A stretch of 17,570 nt of DNA from Lachnospiraceae bacterium UBA5902 (GTDB lineage: Bacteria; Bacillota; Clostridia; Lachnospirales; Lachnospiraceae). This document shows, one piece after another, positions 1 to 7,689 of this stretch. The position numbers and the translations under genes were made by a program. The notes beneath the pieces were generated by a model, which was given only the letters and a program-made list of their open reading frames with translations, was not told the origin of the DNA and did not search any database. The stretch spans positions 1,124 through 18,693 of the forward strand of contig DJEI01000046.1 in NCBI GenBank assembly GCA_002431865.1, written 5' to 3'. The number at the start of each line of letters is the position of its first letter. The first letter of the stretch is position 1.

Positions 1-271
1 CCATCATCAGATACCAGTGTACATCCTTGTTAACGACATCATAAAAGGTGTTAAACGTATAGTTGCTTTTTCCAACGTATTTGATAATCTGAGCGCTCAC
101 GCCGGTTTCTTCTTTCACTTCCCGAAGTGCAGTTTCATTGTGCTGTTCGCCCTCTTCAACTGTTCCCTTCGGAAGAACCCAGCCTTCGTATTTATTCCTG
201 TAATTCTTATACAGCAACAGGATTTTCCCTCGAAAGATTACCACACCACCACAGCTTGTTGCTTCAATCAT
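1..271 (-). CDS. Nudix hydrolase, partial (3' end outside window)
   Basis: Nudix enzymes hydrolyse nucleoside diphosphates linked to another moiety; the substrate cannot be told from this fragment. About 90 codons are present and the gene runs off the left edge. The complete Nudix box is visible at residues 36-58 (G36, E42, R50-E51, E54-E55, G57), matching GX5EX7REUXEEXGU, so the metal-binding catalytic helix is intact. Before it is WVLPKG, typical of MutT/ADP-ribose-pyrophosphatase-like members that act on housekeeping or signalling nucleotides. I chose the ATG at 271 because AGGAGG (279-284) sits 7 bases upstream. An in-frame ATG at 295 would add 8 residues but has no good ribosome binding site and swallows the one used here. 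The gene has its own promoter just after the PBP stop codon, so it can be expressed independently of the upstream operon. Confidence 0.88.
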   Translation of the reverse strand, partial: MIEATSCGGVVIFRGKILLLYKNYRNKYEGWVLPKGTVEEGEQHNETALREVKEETGVSAQIIKYVGKSNYTFNTFYDVVNKDVHWYLMM

Positions 272-318
272 TGCAATTCCTCCTGCTTTTTCCATTGGTG
301 TGTCCCAAAATTGAATTT

Positions 319-347
319 ATTATAGCAGATTCGGTGGCATGTCGCAA
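319..347 (-). promoter_or_regulatory. Sigma-A type promoter with extended -10 for the Nudix gene
   Basis: On the minus strand a perfect TATAAT (319-324) is preceded by TGC, giving an extended -10. A TTGCGA -35 (342-347, 4 of 6 consensus bases) lies 17 bases upstream. The expected transcription start is near 312, about 40 bases before the chosen ATG. The -35 lies only about 7 bases past the stop codon of the PBP gene, and I see no terminator hairpin between them, so read-through from the upstream operon is also possible. Confidence 0.75.
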
Positions 348-353
348 GGTAAA

Positions 354-1874
354 CTATTTACTGTAATATGCATCAAACACCTGTCTGGCAACCCATGCAC
401 CTGTCACACCAGTCACATTGGACTGTTCGGTAATTGCGCAGACGACAATGTCCGGATCGTCCGGATCGGAAAAACCGACAAACCATGAATTGCAGTTTCC
501 TTCATTGTCGAATTCGGCAGTTCCAGTTTTTCCGGCAACGGAGTAAGAAAGACCGGAGAAATACCCGGAACCGGTACCATATTCACAGACTCCCTTCATA
601 TAGTCTGTCAGAATATTTGCCTCATCTGCGGTCATCAGTGTGCCTGCTTCCTTAGAACGGAAAGTCTTTACCTTGGCACCATCATCGTTTTCAATCGAGT
701 CGATCGTGTACGGCTTCATTAGAACACCATCGTTGGCAATCGCGGACATGATCATCGCATTGTGAAGCGGCGTGATCTTCGTATCGCCCTGTCCGATTAC
801 TGTCTGTGGAATCGCATCGTCCGGCGAGTCCGCAGTAATCCGAAACTGGGATGAGTTATAGGTGCCATCATATGGCAGATCTTTGTTAAACAACAGCTCT
901 TCGGCTGTGGAACGATAGGAACCTTTATCTAAAGTCTCCCCGATTGTTGCAAAGCTGACGTTGCACGAATAAGCAAGTGCATCTGCTAACGACAAATCGC
1001 CGTGTGCCTTGTTGTTGCTGCATCGGATTCCGACGCCGGAGAAGATGGAATTGCCATCACAGTGGAACTGATAGCTGTTATAGGTCGTTGGGTTCTCACG
1101 TATGAATTCCAACAGGGATACCACCTTGAAGGTAGAGCCTGGTGCATAGAGTCCCTGTGTTGCACGATTTAGCAAAATCGTACTTTCTGCTCCTTCCTCC
1201 GTCTTCAGATAGCTCCAGACATTTTCAATATCGTTTGGATCATAGTCTGGCTTTGATACCATACACAAAATCTTTCCGGTGGATGGTTCAATCGCAATCA
1301 CGGCACCCTTACAGCTTCCAAGTGCATTGTAAGCGGCTGCCTGAAGATCATAATCCACGGTCGTGATAACATTGTCACCACGGTTTTTCTCCTCTTTTAA
1401 TTCGCGGTAAACACGCTCAAAGATGTTGATGTGCGACCGCAGCATATAGAAATTCCCGGCAAGCTCCAGACCGGCTTTTCCATATTCATCATAGCCAACC
1501 AGATGGGAAAACATGTTGCTGTACGGATAGGAACGGTTCGTATTTCCAGCCTCATCCGTTTCGCTTGTCGCAATCACAACACCATCACTCGTGATGATAT
1601 CCCCCCGCTCGACAGTCTTCGCAAAGGAATCCTGCCGGACATTCCGGGAGTTTGCAATCACAGTCTCTGCCTTGAACTGCATGAAATAGATCACATACGC
1701 AATCATGCCGACAAACACTGTCACCATCAGATAGGTAATCACAACGATCGGGCGGTTCTTGATCTTGTTCTTTTTAATTCGTTGTTTTTCTTTCGCAATC
1801 AGTTCTTCTTCCGGTGTTAACGGCTGACTCCTGTTCGCGGAGCTTCTGTCTTGCTTTTTCTTTTTCTCTTTCAT
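354..1874 (-). CDS. Class B penicillin-binding protein, PbpA/FtsI type
   Basis: This is a 506-residue peptidoglycan D,D-transpeptidase that cross-links glycan strands made by its partner SEDS polymerase, anchored in the membrane and acting outside it. A Lys/Arg/Glu-rich cytoplasmic tail (1-41) is followed by one membrane segment (about 43-65) and a short dimerisation/pedestal region containing RGDIITSDG (90-98). The transpeptidase domain has all three active-site motifs: STFK (247-250, with S247 the acylated serine), SCN (303-305) and KTGT (449-452). The compact size, lacking long PASTA or pedestal regions, resembles the mycobacterial PbpA encoded beside RodA rather than classical PBP2. The gene overlaps the 3' end of the ftsW/rodA-like gene by 101 bases. 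The ATG at 1874 has GTGAGG about 9 bases upstream, inside the preceding gene, and no later start would keep the membrane segment well placed. Confidence 0.93.
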   Translation of the reverse strand: MKEKKKKQDRSSANRSQPLTPEEELIAKEKQRIKKNKIKNRPIVVITYLMVTVFVGMIAYVIYFMQFKAETVIANSRNVRQDSFAKTVERGDIITSDGVVIATSETDEAGNTNRSYPYSNMFSHLVGYDEYGKAGLELAGNFYMLRSHINIFERVYRELKEEKNRGDNVITTVDYDLQAAAYNALGSCKGAVIAIEPSTGKILCMVSKPDYDPNDIENVWSYLKTEEGAESTILLNRATQGLYAPGSTFKVVSLLEFIRENPTTYNSYQFHCDGNSIFSGVGIRCSNNKAHGDLSLADALAYSCNVSFATIGETLDKGSYRSTAEELLFNKDLPYDGTYNSSQFRITADSPDDAIPQTVIGQGDTKITPLHNAMIMSAIANDGVLMKPYTIDSIENDDGAKVKTFRSKEAGTLMTADEANILTDYMKGVCEYGTGSGYFSGLSYSVAGKTGTAEFDNEGNCNSWFVGFSDPDDPDIVVCAITEQSNVTGVTGAWVARQVFDAYYSK

Positions 1875-3204
1875 ACTTCACTGCCTCACTACTACTTATT
1901 ACATATACCCCCTGCACAATCGCAAATATAATTAGGGTACTTAATACCGAACTGACACCATAACTGACAAGTGGAAGTGTCACACCTGTGGAAGGAATGA
2001 ATTTTGTCACACCACCGAGATTTAAGAAGCACTGCACAATGTAGATGCTTGAAAATCCAAGTGCGACATATTTATAAAATGGTTCCTTACATTTCATTGC
2101 CACATTCGCAAAGGAAAGGAAAATGCTCACGATTACCAGAATCATTGCAAGTCCGAAGATGACGCCAAGCTCCTCGCAGATCGCAGAAAAGATAAAATCA
2201 CTTTCACTGACCGGAATACTTCCGGCGGCACCCTGTGTCAGCCCGGAGCCTGCATATCCGCCCGTTCCGATTGCAAAAAGCGACTGACACAACTGGTAAC
2301 CACCACCATCAATATCTGCAAATGGGTTCTGCCATGCATGGACTCGCACCATAACATGTTGGAACAGCGAATTTTTAAACAGCGCATAGCCTAACATGAC
2401 GGCACCCGCGCCAAGCGAGATTCCGCCGACCAGAAAGACCGGACGTGAAGTCGCAACATACACCATCAAAACGTAGGTTATGTAGAAGATCACAGCCGCA
2501 CCCAAGTCCTTCTCCAACACAAGGACACCCATAAATGCTGCGGAGATCAGCGCATTTACAAAAAGTTCTTTGAATGTGCTTGCCTTTACCAGCATGGATG
2601 CTACAAAAAATACAAACAATATCTTTACAAATTCCATCGGCTGTACAGACAGATGCCCGATATTGATCCAGTTTCTCGAACCATATTTTTCGCTTCCGAG
2701 TCCCGGAATAAATACCGTAAGCAGGAGCACCAGACCAATCACGCCATACAGTACGCCGCAATCCTTCATCTTCTTCCATTTCAACATGATATATGGAATA
2801 AATGCAGTTACGATCAGACCCACGGTTGCGAAGATAAACTGTTTCACTGCCAGATTAAAATTCAGACGTGTGAGCATGATGTAGCCGATCAGCAGCAAAA
2901 ATGATGCATTGTTTGTCAGCAGTCTCGAAGAATCCTTGTATATGCTGTGATAAAGCACCATATATAGGATGGCAACAAAAATCTGTGCAACATAAAAAAT
3001 CAGGATTTTCAACTGTCCCAGCCGCAGATACAGAATCAGATAACATAAGAAATGAATCACGAACACGTATCCGATCTGTTTGTTCAGTTTTTTACGCTTC
3101 TGCTCTTCGTTCTTCGATGAGAGCACCGAAAAACATTTGACGGTATAAAGCACCATGAAAAGCAAAACGAGATACTTTGATACCTCACAAATAATGTTGA
3201 TCAT
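1774..3204 (-). CDS. SEDS-family peptidoglycan polymerase (FtsW/RodA/SpoVE type)
   Basis: This is a 476-residue multi-pass membrane glycosyltransferase that polymerises lipid II with a class B PBP partner. The partner is evidently the product of the overlapping downstream gene. Family signatures are SRNWINIG...QPMEFVK (176-194), the EKDLG segment (231-235) whose Asp233 corresponds to the catalytic Asp of RodA, GGGYQ and GTGG...GSGL (300-321), IPVSESDFIFS...EELG (330-347) and the C-terminal STGVTLPLVSYG (405-416). About 13 hydrophobic segments can be counted against the usual 10; the first 95 residues hold about three extra ones. The cytoplasmic C-terminal tail (about 440-476) is Lys/Arg/Glu-rich and lies over the start of the PBP gene. 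The start codon shares one base with the U32 gene stop (TAATG), so translation is coupled. FtsW and RodA cannot be separated by sight; the order and protein sizes match the mycobacterial rodA-pbpA pair. Confidence 0.93.
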   Translation of the reverse strand: MINIICEVSKYLVLLFMVLYTVKCFSVLSSKNEEQKRKKLNKQIGYVFVIHFLCYLILYLRLGQLKILIFYVAQIFVAILYMVLYHSIYKDSSRLLTNNASFLLLIGYIMLTRLNFNLAVKQFIFATVGLIVTAFIPYIMLKWKKMKDCGVLYGVIGLVLLLTVFIPGLGSEKYGSRNWINIGHLSVQPMEFVKILFVFFVASMLVKASTFKELFVNALISAAFMGVLVLEKDLGAAVIFYITYVLMVYVATSRPVFLVGGISLGAGAVMLGYALFKNSLFQHVMVRVHAWQNPFADIDGGGYQLCQSLFAIGTGGYAGSGLTQGAAGSIPVSESDFIFSAICEELGVIFGLAMILVIVSIFLSFANVAMKCKEPFYKYVALGFSSIYIVQCFLNLGGVTKFIPSTGVTLPLVSYGVSSVLSTLIIFAIVQGVYVISSSEAVKYEREKEKARQKLREQESAVNTGRRTDCERKTTN

Positions 3205-5582
3205 TACAATACACCTCGATATAAATGTCCTCCTGTTTTTTCACCGAAATCGCAGGATGCTCCAGATAATATCTGGAAAATTTTACGGATCTGTTTATCA
3301 TTTTCAATCGTGAAACGAACCAGATATCCCTTTGGATGCAGTTTGGAAAAAGCAGGCTCTTTATATTTATCCAATATAGAATACGGCACCTTGTTGTAGA
3401 TGATATTATAACAGTCATCACAGTAGGTTCTTGCATAAAAACGATTCCCCATCTCATCGGTTATGGACAGGGTAACCGGCTCTTTTTTGCAGCCGTATTT
3501 TGTCTTTTGCAGGCAATTTGCAGTCAGCATAACCGGCTGATATTCATATAATGTGAGACAAGCCGGTTCCCCCACAAGTGCGGCAAGCTCATCAAGCTTT
3601 AACTCCCGTGGGGTTAGAAATGCTATGTCTGCGTCCGCAAAGAATTGCCGGATAAAGGCATGTGCCAGACGATTATAGCAATAAAGACTTGCATCACATA
3701 AAATCGCGCAATCTTCCGGCAGTTTCTGACTGGCAAGAATTGACAGTGCGTCTATATTTCTAATATATATACCACGGATTTCAAATTCTTGCAAATCGAC
3801 GCAGAACCGGTCATGGATCACCGGCGGCAGCTCTGCATATAGCCGGATAAAATCCGGTACCATATCCCTGCACTGGTTGTATAGCACAAGCGGCACCGTA
3901 ATCCCTGTTACCGGGGATTCCAGATGTGGAAGTTCTTCTAAGATGATACGAAGCTGTTCTTCTGTCACAGCACTGAAGATCATCTGTGCACATTCCGGAC
4001 TCTGTGCATCGGGTACATTTACAGGGGACTGTGGCATCAGAGTCTCATACACGGTATCCCATGATAGTTTTTCTGCGGCAACACGTGCGTGTGCTTTGGC
4101 AATCTCTGTTTCCAAAGCAGCTAGCAATGCCCGGCGGAGCTTTTTTAACACACCATTTGGCAGGAACGCACAGGTATCCAGATCGCAGGTAAACGAAGCT
4201 AATTCGTATTCCGTATTGCCAAGCTGTGCCAATGGCTTTCGGACTGCCTCTATCGAGGTTTCTCCCTGTCTGCTTTGCTCCACGAGTATATCTGTGCAGG
4301 CTGCAGTATAAATCCGATTATCAAGCTTACAGGTTACCGCTGCGGTCAGCGGGGCTCCGATCCTGGCTGTAACTGACACCGCAAGCGGAAGCTTCTTATA
4401 AGAGTCAATATAGTCCTCCTGTACATGCCGTAAAATCTTCGGGCATTTGGTACGATAAACGGTCTGTTTCTTTTGTAGAAGCTTTGTCTTCGGGCAATTC
4501 AGAGTCAGAAGCTGTCCAGGTGTTCCATCTTTCGAGGATGTAATCTCCACAGCATCACCGGTTTTCGCTGCAAGCTCGAGTACATCCTGCCGGTATACAG
4601 CTTCTGTAAGACGAAGTGTAATCGTTCCATTTCCGATACGTTCTAAGTTTCCAATCGCCACGCCTTGATTGTTCGGGCGATCTGTTGATATCATCTCCGC
4701 ACCATTGTGGCAGAAGAAATATCCATCCGAGAAACCACCACGGTTATAGATATTGGCAAGCTCAAAGGTAAGTGCCACTGCTTTTTGGGGATCAAACCTT
4801 CCATGCAGACAATCATCTACGATCGTCCGGTACGCGTGCACCGTCGATGCAACGTAGTAAGCATTCTTCATCCGACCTTCGATTTTTAACGAATCAATTC
4901 CGGCATCGATCAGCTTCGGAATCAGCGACAGGGCGCACATATCTTTCATGGATAACAGATAACTTTTGTCATAGCATTTCCGGCATGGCTGTGCACAGCG
5001 TCCACGGTTGCCGCTTCTGCCCCCCGCAAGGGAACTCATCAGACATTGACCGCTGTAAGAGTAACACATCGCACCATGTACAAATGTCTCGACCTCAATA
5101 TCTACATGCTCTTTGATTGCACGGATTTCTTCCAGTGACATTTCGCGCGCGGTTACAACACGGGTGGCACCCTGCTGTTTCATAAATTCTGCACCATACC
5201 GGGATGTAATATTCATTTGTGTGCTGCAATGGATTGCGATATCGGGAAATTGTTTCCGGGCATAAGAAAAAACACCAAGATCCTGAATGATCAGAGCATC
5301 GCCGCCAATCTCGTAAAATGGCCGAATGTATTCATATAATGCAGGAAGCTCCTCCTGTTTCAACAGGGTGTTGACGGTCAGATAGACCTTTACCCCATGT
5401 AGATGCGCGTAGGTGACAGCTTTCTTTATCGTTTCTTCATCGAAATTCGTCGCATACGCTCTTGCACCAAAAGAATTGCCGCCAATATAGCAGGCATCTG
5501 CGCCTGCATGTACAGCGGCAATTAAAATATCGTAGTCACCACAGGGTGCGAGTACTTCAATTTTGGAATGTTTGCTATTCAT
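3204..5582 (-). CDS. Peptidase U32 family protein with DUF3656-like middle, RlhA-like
   Basis: A 792-residue protein with an N-terminal U32 domain (about 7-330) of TIM-barrel type, opening with IEVLAPCGDYD. The family signature EVETFVHGAMCYSYSGQC is at 163-180, followed by NRGRCAQPC (192-200) and the SLKIEGRMK segment (231-239). Cys173, Cys180, Cys196 and Cys200 are candidates for an iron-sulfur cluster, as shown for other U32 proteins (UbiU/UbiV). The family contains RlhA, which hydroxylates C2501 of 23S rRNA, and TrhP/YrrN-YrrO, which hydroxylate tRNA U34. The long form with a DUF3656-like middle is closest in layout to E. coli RlhA (YdcP), but this one is over 100 residues longer. A second cysteine pair, CDDC, occurs near the C-terminus. 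RNA hydroxylation is an inference; a protease role is unlikely. The start overlaps the zapA end by 8 bases and the stop overlaps the next gene by one base, both signs of coupled translation. Confidence 0.85.
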   Translation of the reverse strand: MNSKHSKIEVLAPCGDYDILIAAVHAGADACYIGGNSFGARAYATNFDEETIKKAVTYAHLHGVKVYLTVNTLLKQEELPALYEYIRPFYEIGGDALIIQDLGVFSYARKQFPDIAIHCSTQMNITSRYGAEFMKQQGATRVVTAREMSLEEIRAIKEHVDIEVETFVHGAMCYSYSGQCLMSSLAGGRSGNRGRCAQPCRKCYDKSYLLSMKDMCALSLIPKLIDAGIDSLKIEGRMKNAYYVASTVHAYRTIVDDCLHGRFDPQKAVALTFELANIYNRGGFSDGYFFCHNGAEMISTDRPNNQGVAIGNLERIGNGTITLRLTEAVYRQDVLELAAKTGDAVEITSSKDGTPGQLLTLNCPKTKLLQKKQTVYRTKCPKILRHVQEDYIDSYKKLPLAVSVTARIGAPLTAAVTCKLDNRIYTAACTDILVEQSRQGETSIEAVRKPLAQLGNTEYELASFTCDLDTCAFLPNGVLKKLRRALLAALETEIAKAHARVAAEKLSWDTVYETLMPQSPVNVPDAQSPECAQMIFSAVTEEQLRIILEELPHLESPVTGITVPLVLYNQCRDMVPDFIRLYAELPPVIHDRFCVDLQEFEIRGIYIRNIDALSILASQKLPEDCAILCDASLYCYNRLAHAFIRQFFADADIAFLTPRELKLDELAALVGEPACLTLYEYQPVMLTANCLQKTKYGCKKEPVTLSITDEMGNRFYARTYCDDCYNIIYNKVPYSILDKYKEPAFSKLHPKGYLVRFTIENDKQIRKIFQILSGASCDFGEKTGGHLYRGVL

Positions 5583-5979
5583 TGCGGTTTTTCTCTGCCT
5601 CTAACTGAATAATCTTTCTTTGTAATGCATTGATCTGCTCTTTGTATTCCTCAATCATACGTGCAGAGCTTTCCAGCTTGATCTGGGACTCGATTACCTC
5701 GTGACGCAGATCATATAATTGCTGCTCCTTGTTGCTGTCCTCAGTTACCATAGAATCCGCCTGATTCTTTGCTTTGAAATAATCATCCGCAATATTCAGT
5801 GCGAGCAGAATGCCCTGGTATTCGGTATTCATACGGCGATACTGGTCGGAAGTCTTGCATTCTGCAATCTTGCCGTTGATGTAAGTTGCAACATTTTGAA
5901 GATAATCTTCCCCTTCATATCCGCTTAATGTATATACTTTCCCATTGATTACTACCGGGATATCTACTTTGTTTGCCAT
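5575..5979 (-). CDS. zapA: Cell division protein ZapA
   Basis: A 134-residue protein that binds FtsZ and bundles its filaments at the division site. The N-terminal globular ZapA domain (about 1-75) begins with a short beta hairpin around VVINGKVYTLSG and includes the helix segment EYQGILLALNIADDYFKA (53-70) characteristic of the family. From about residue 80 to the end the sequence is a charged coiled coil (many Glu, Gln, Lys; leucine/isoleucine heptads), which forms the tetramerising stalk. The length is somewhat larger than the 85-110 residues of many ZapA proteins because of this coiled coil. AAGGAG (5990-5995) lies 10 bases before the ATG. The gene starts 18 bases after the ruvB stop and its end overlaps the U32 gene by 8 bases, so it is inside the divIVA-ruv operon. 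Confidence 0.85.
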   Translation of the reverse strand: MANKVDIPVVINGKVYTLSGYEGEDYLQNVATYINGKIAECKTSDQYRRMNTEYQGILLALNIADDYFKAKNQADSMVTEDSNKEQQLYDLRHEVIESQIKLESSARMIEEYKEQINALQRKIIQLEAEKNRNE

Positions 5980-5997
5980 AATACAAAATCTCCTTTG

Positions 5998-6996
5998 TTA
6001 TTCTATCAGATTTTCCAATCCAAAATGTCTGTAACAATGTTCCGTAACAATTCTACCACGCGGCGTCCGATTTATAAAGCCATTTTTTATTAAATATGGT
6101 TCATATACCTCTTCCAGTGTGCCGGAATCTTCGCCGATGGCTGCTGCTAAGGTATCCAGACCTACCGGACCACCACCAAATTTGTGAATCATCGTCTCTA
6201 AGATATTGCGGTCGGTATTATCCAGTCCCATGGAGTCTACCTCCAGACGATCCAGCGCGGTTTTTGCAACATCGTAATCAATCGCACCGTCACCTTCTAC
6301 CTGCGCAAAATCGCGTACCCGCCTCAACAGACGGTTGGCGAGTCGCGGCGTACCACGGGAACGCTTGGCAATCTCCAACGCCCCCTCGTCGTCAATGCTG
6401 ACGCCAAGCACTGCCGCAGATCGGAGAATGATCTGCATCAGCTCGGTCACATTGTAGAATTCCAGCCGGCTGACAACGCCGAACCGGTCACGCAGCGGAG
6501 CGGTCAGCATACCCGCACGTGTGGTTGCACCAACCAGTGTGAATTTTGGAAGATCCAGCCGGATAGAACGTGCACCGGCACCTTTACCAATCACAATATC
6601 AATTGCAAAATCTTCCATCGCTGGATACAATACCTCTTCCACCTGCTTATTCAGCCGGTGAATCTCGTCAATAAATAAAACATCATTTTCGGACAGATTG
6701 TTTAAGATTGCAGCCAGATCCCCCGGTTTGTCAATCGCCGGACCGGATGTGATTTTCAGATTGACTCCCATCTCGGTTGCTACAATCGATGCCAGTGTCG
6801 TTTTACCGAGTCCTGGAGGACCGTACAACAGCACATGATCGAGCGGTTCACCACGTTTTTTTGCAGCTTCGATGAAGACACGAAGATTCTTCTTTGCCTT
6901 TTCCTGTCCGATATACTCGGACAGATGACTTGGCCGCAGTCCCTGTTCGATTTTATCATCTTCCGGAATAATATCCGCTTGAATGATTCGTTCCAT
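5998..6996 (-). CDS. ruvB: Holliday junction branch migration helicase RuvB
   Basis: RuvB is the hexameric AAA+ ATPase that drives branch migration of Holliday junctions with RuvA during recombination and fork repair. The 332-residue reading has Walker A GPPGLGKT (59-66), Walker B with DE at 110-111 in the segment LFIDEIHR, sensor 1 GATTR (156-160), the arginine finger region LRDRFG (168-173) and the C-terminal winged-helix domain ending near [10 protein letters not shown] start it at the ATG at 6996, which has GGAG (7003-7006) six bases upstream. A TTG at 7008 in the same frame would add four residues (MEKK) but would put the Shine-Dalgarno inside the gene. The length fits the family (about 334-336). 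It follows ruvA by 15 bases. Confidence 0.97.
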   Translation of the reverse strand: MERIIQADIIPEDDKIEQGLRPSHLSEYIGQEKAKKNLRVFIEAAKKRGEPLDHVLLYGPPGLGKTTLASIVATEMGVNLKITSGPAIDKPGDLAAILNNLSENDVLFIDEIHRLNKQVEEVLYPAMEDFAIDIVIGKGAGARSIRLDLPKFTLVGATTRAGMLTAPLRDRFGVVSRLEFYNVTELMQIILRSAAVLGVSIDDEGALEIAKRSRGTPRLANRLLRRVRDFAQVEGDGAIDYDVAKTALDRLEVDSMGLDNTDRNILETMIHKFGGGPVGLDTLAAAIGEDSGTLEEVYEPYLIKNGFINRTPRGRIVTEHCYRHFGLENLIE

Positions 6997-7002
6997 CTTT
7001 TT

Positions 7003-7006
7003 CTCC
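7003..7006 (-). promoter_or_regulatory. Ribosome binding site deciding the ruvB start
   Basis: GGAG on the minus strand lies six bases before the ATG at 6996. The alternative TTG at 7008 partly overlaps this motif, so the ATG is preferred. Confidence 0.75.
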
Positions 7007-7011
7007 AATGT

Positions 7012-7608
7012 CTATATAATATGCTTTAATGCAGCCTTTAATAATTGTTCTACAGTCATGGATTCGCTGTCCGGAACCTTTTTGATCGCACGCAAAGCTT
7101 CCACGTTGGAATAACCAAGACTGCTCAATGCCATCGCTGTCTCGGATACAATATCCTCTGGTGCAGATGCTGCCGGAGATGCCTCATCGTATTCTCCCAG
7201 TACATCTTCCAGATGAAATTTGTCGCGCAACTCAATGACTAATCGCTGGGCTGTCTTCGGACCGATTCCGTTTGCTTTTGCAATCACCTTATAATCATCT
7301 GATAGCACTGCCATGCGCAGTTCATCGACCGACAGGCACGACAGGATAGAAAGTGCACTTTTCGGTCCTACCCCACTGACATTGATCAGCATACGGAACA
7401 CAGACCGTTCCTCTTTGGTCAGAAATCCAAACAGACTCATATCATCTTCCCGCACATTTAAATGGGTATAGATCGTTGCCTGCTGATTCTTTGTCAATCT
7501 GGCAGAAACCTGTGAGGATGTAAATATCGAAAATCCGATTCCTCCGGTCTCTACAATGATCTCATCGGTTCCAATCTCCGTTACCGTTCCTTTTATATAT
7601 GCAAGCAT
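7012..7608 (-). CDS. ruvA: Holliday junction branch migration protein RuvA
   Basis: RuvA binds four-way DNA junctions as a tetramer and loads RuvB. The 198-residue protein has the three expected domains: the N-terminal OB fold (1-63, MLAYIKGTV...), a middle domain with two helix-hairpin-helix motifs (NVSGVGPKSALSIL near 76-89 and KANGIGPKTAQRL near 111-123), and the C-terminal RuvB-binding three-helix domain (about 150-198) joined by an acidic/Ala-rich linker. The acidic pin that sits at the junction centre corresponds to E54-D55-D56 in NVREDDMSLFGF. The ATG at 7608 has GGAG a few bases upstream. It lies 81 bases after the divIVA-domain gene with a hairpin between them, and 15 bases before ruvB. 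No ruvC is present, as is usual for Firmicutes, where RecU commonly does the cleavage. Confidence 0.97.
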   Translation of the reverse strand: MLAYIKGTVTEIGTDEIIVETGGIGFSIFTSSQVSARLTKNQQATIYTHLNVREDDMSLFGFLTKEERSVFRMLINVSGVGPKSALSILSCLSVDELRMAVLSDDYKVIAKANGIGPKTAQRLVIELRDKFHLEDVLGEYDEASPAASAPEDIVSETAMALSSLGYSNVEALRAIKKVPDSESMTVEQLLKAALKHII

Positions 7609-7629
7609 GTTGTTCTCCTAACAATGAAA

Positions 7630-7657
7630 GGAGCTGTCGCAACAATACGACAACTCC
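7630..7657 (-). terminator. Hairpin between divIVA-domain gene and ruvA (weak terminator or attenuator)
   Basis: On the minus strand GGAGTTGTCG (7648-7657) pairs with CGACAGCTCC (7630-7639), ten pairs including one G-U, with an eight-base loop. The bases that follow in the transcript are UUUCAUUGUU, which is a poor U-tract, and the ruvA ribosome binding site comes only about 15 bases later. This suggests partial termination, an mRNA processing/stability element or a translation-control hairpin rather than a full stop, allowing divIVA to be expressed above the rest of the operon. Confidence 0.55.
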
Positions 7658-7689
7658 CTGTCCTTTTTCTACGCCGATTGTCTGTAAGC

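Noticed and set aside
3877..4311. A 144-codon open frame on the plus strand opposite the U32 gene
   Set aside because: Entirely within the U32 coding region, Ser/Ala/Cys-rich, no domain and no ribosome binding site.
6997..7008. TTG start giving RuvB four more residues
   Set aside because: It partly overlaps the GGAG that serves the ATG at 6996.
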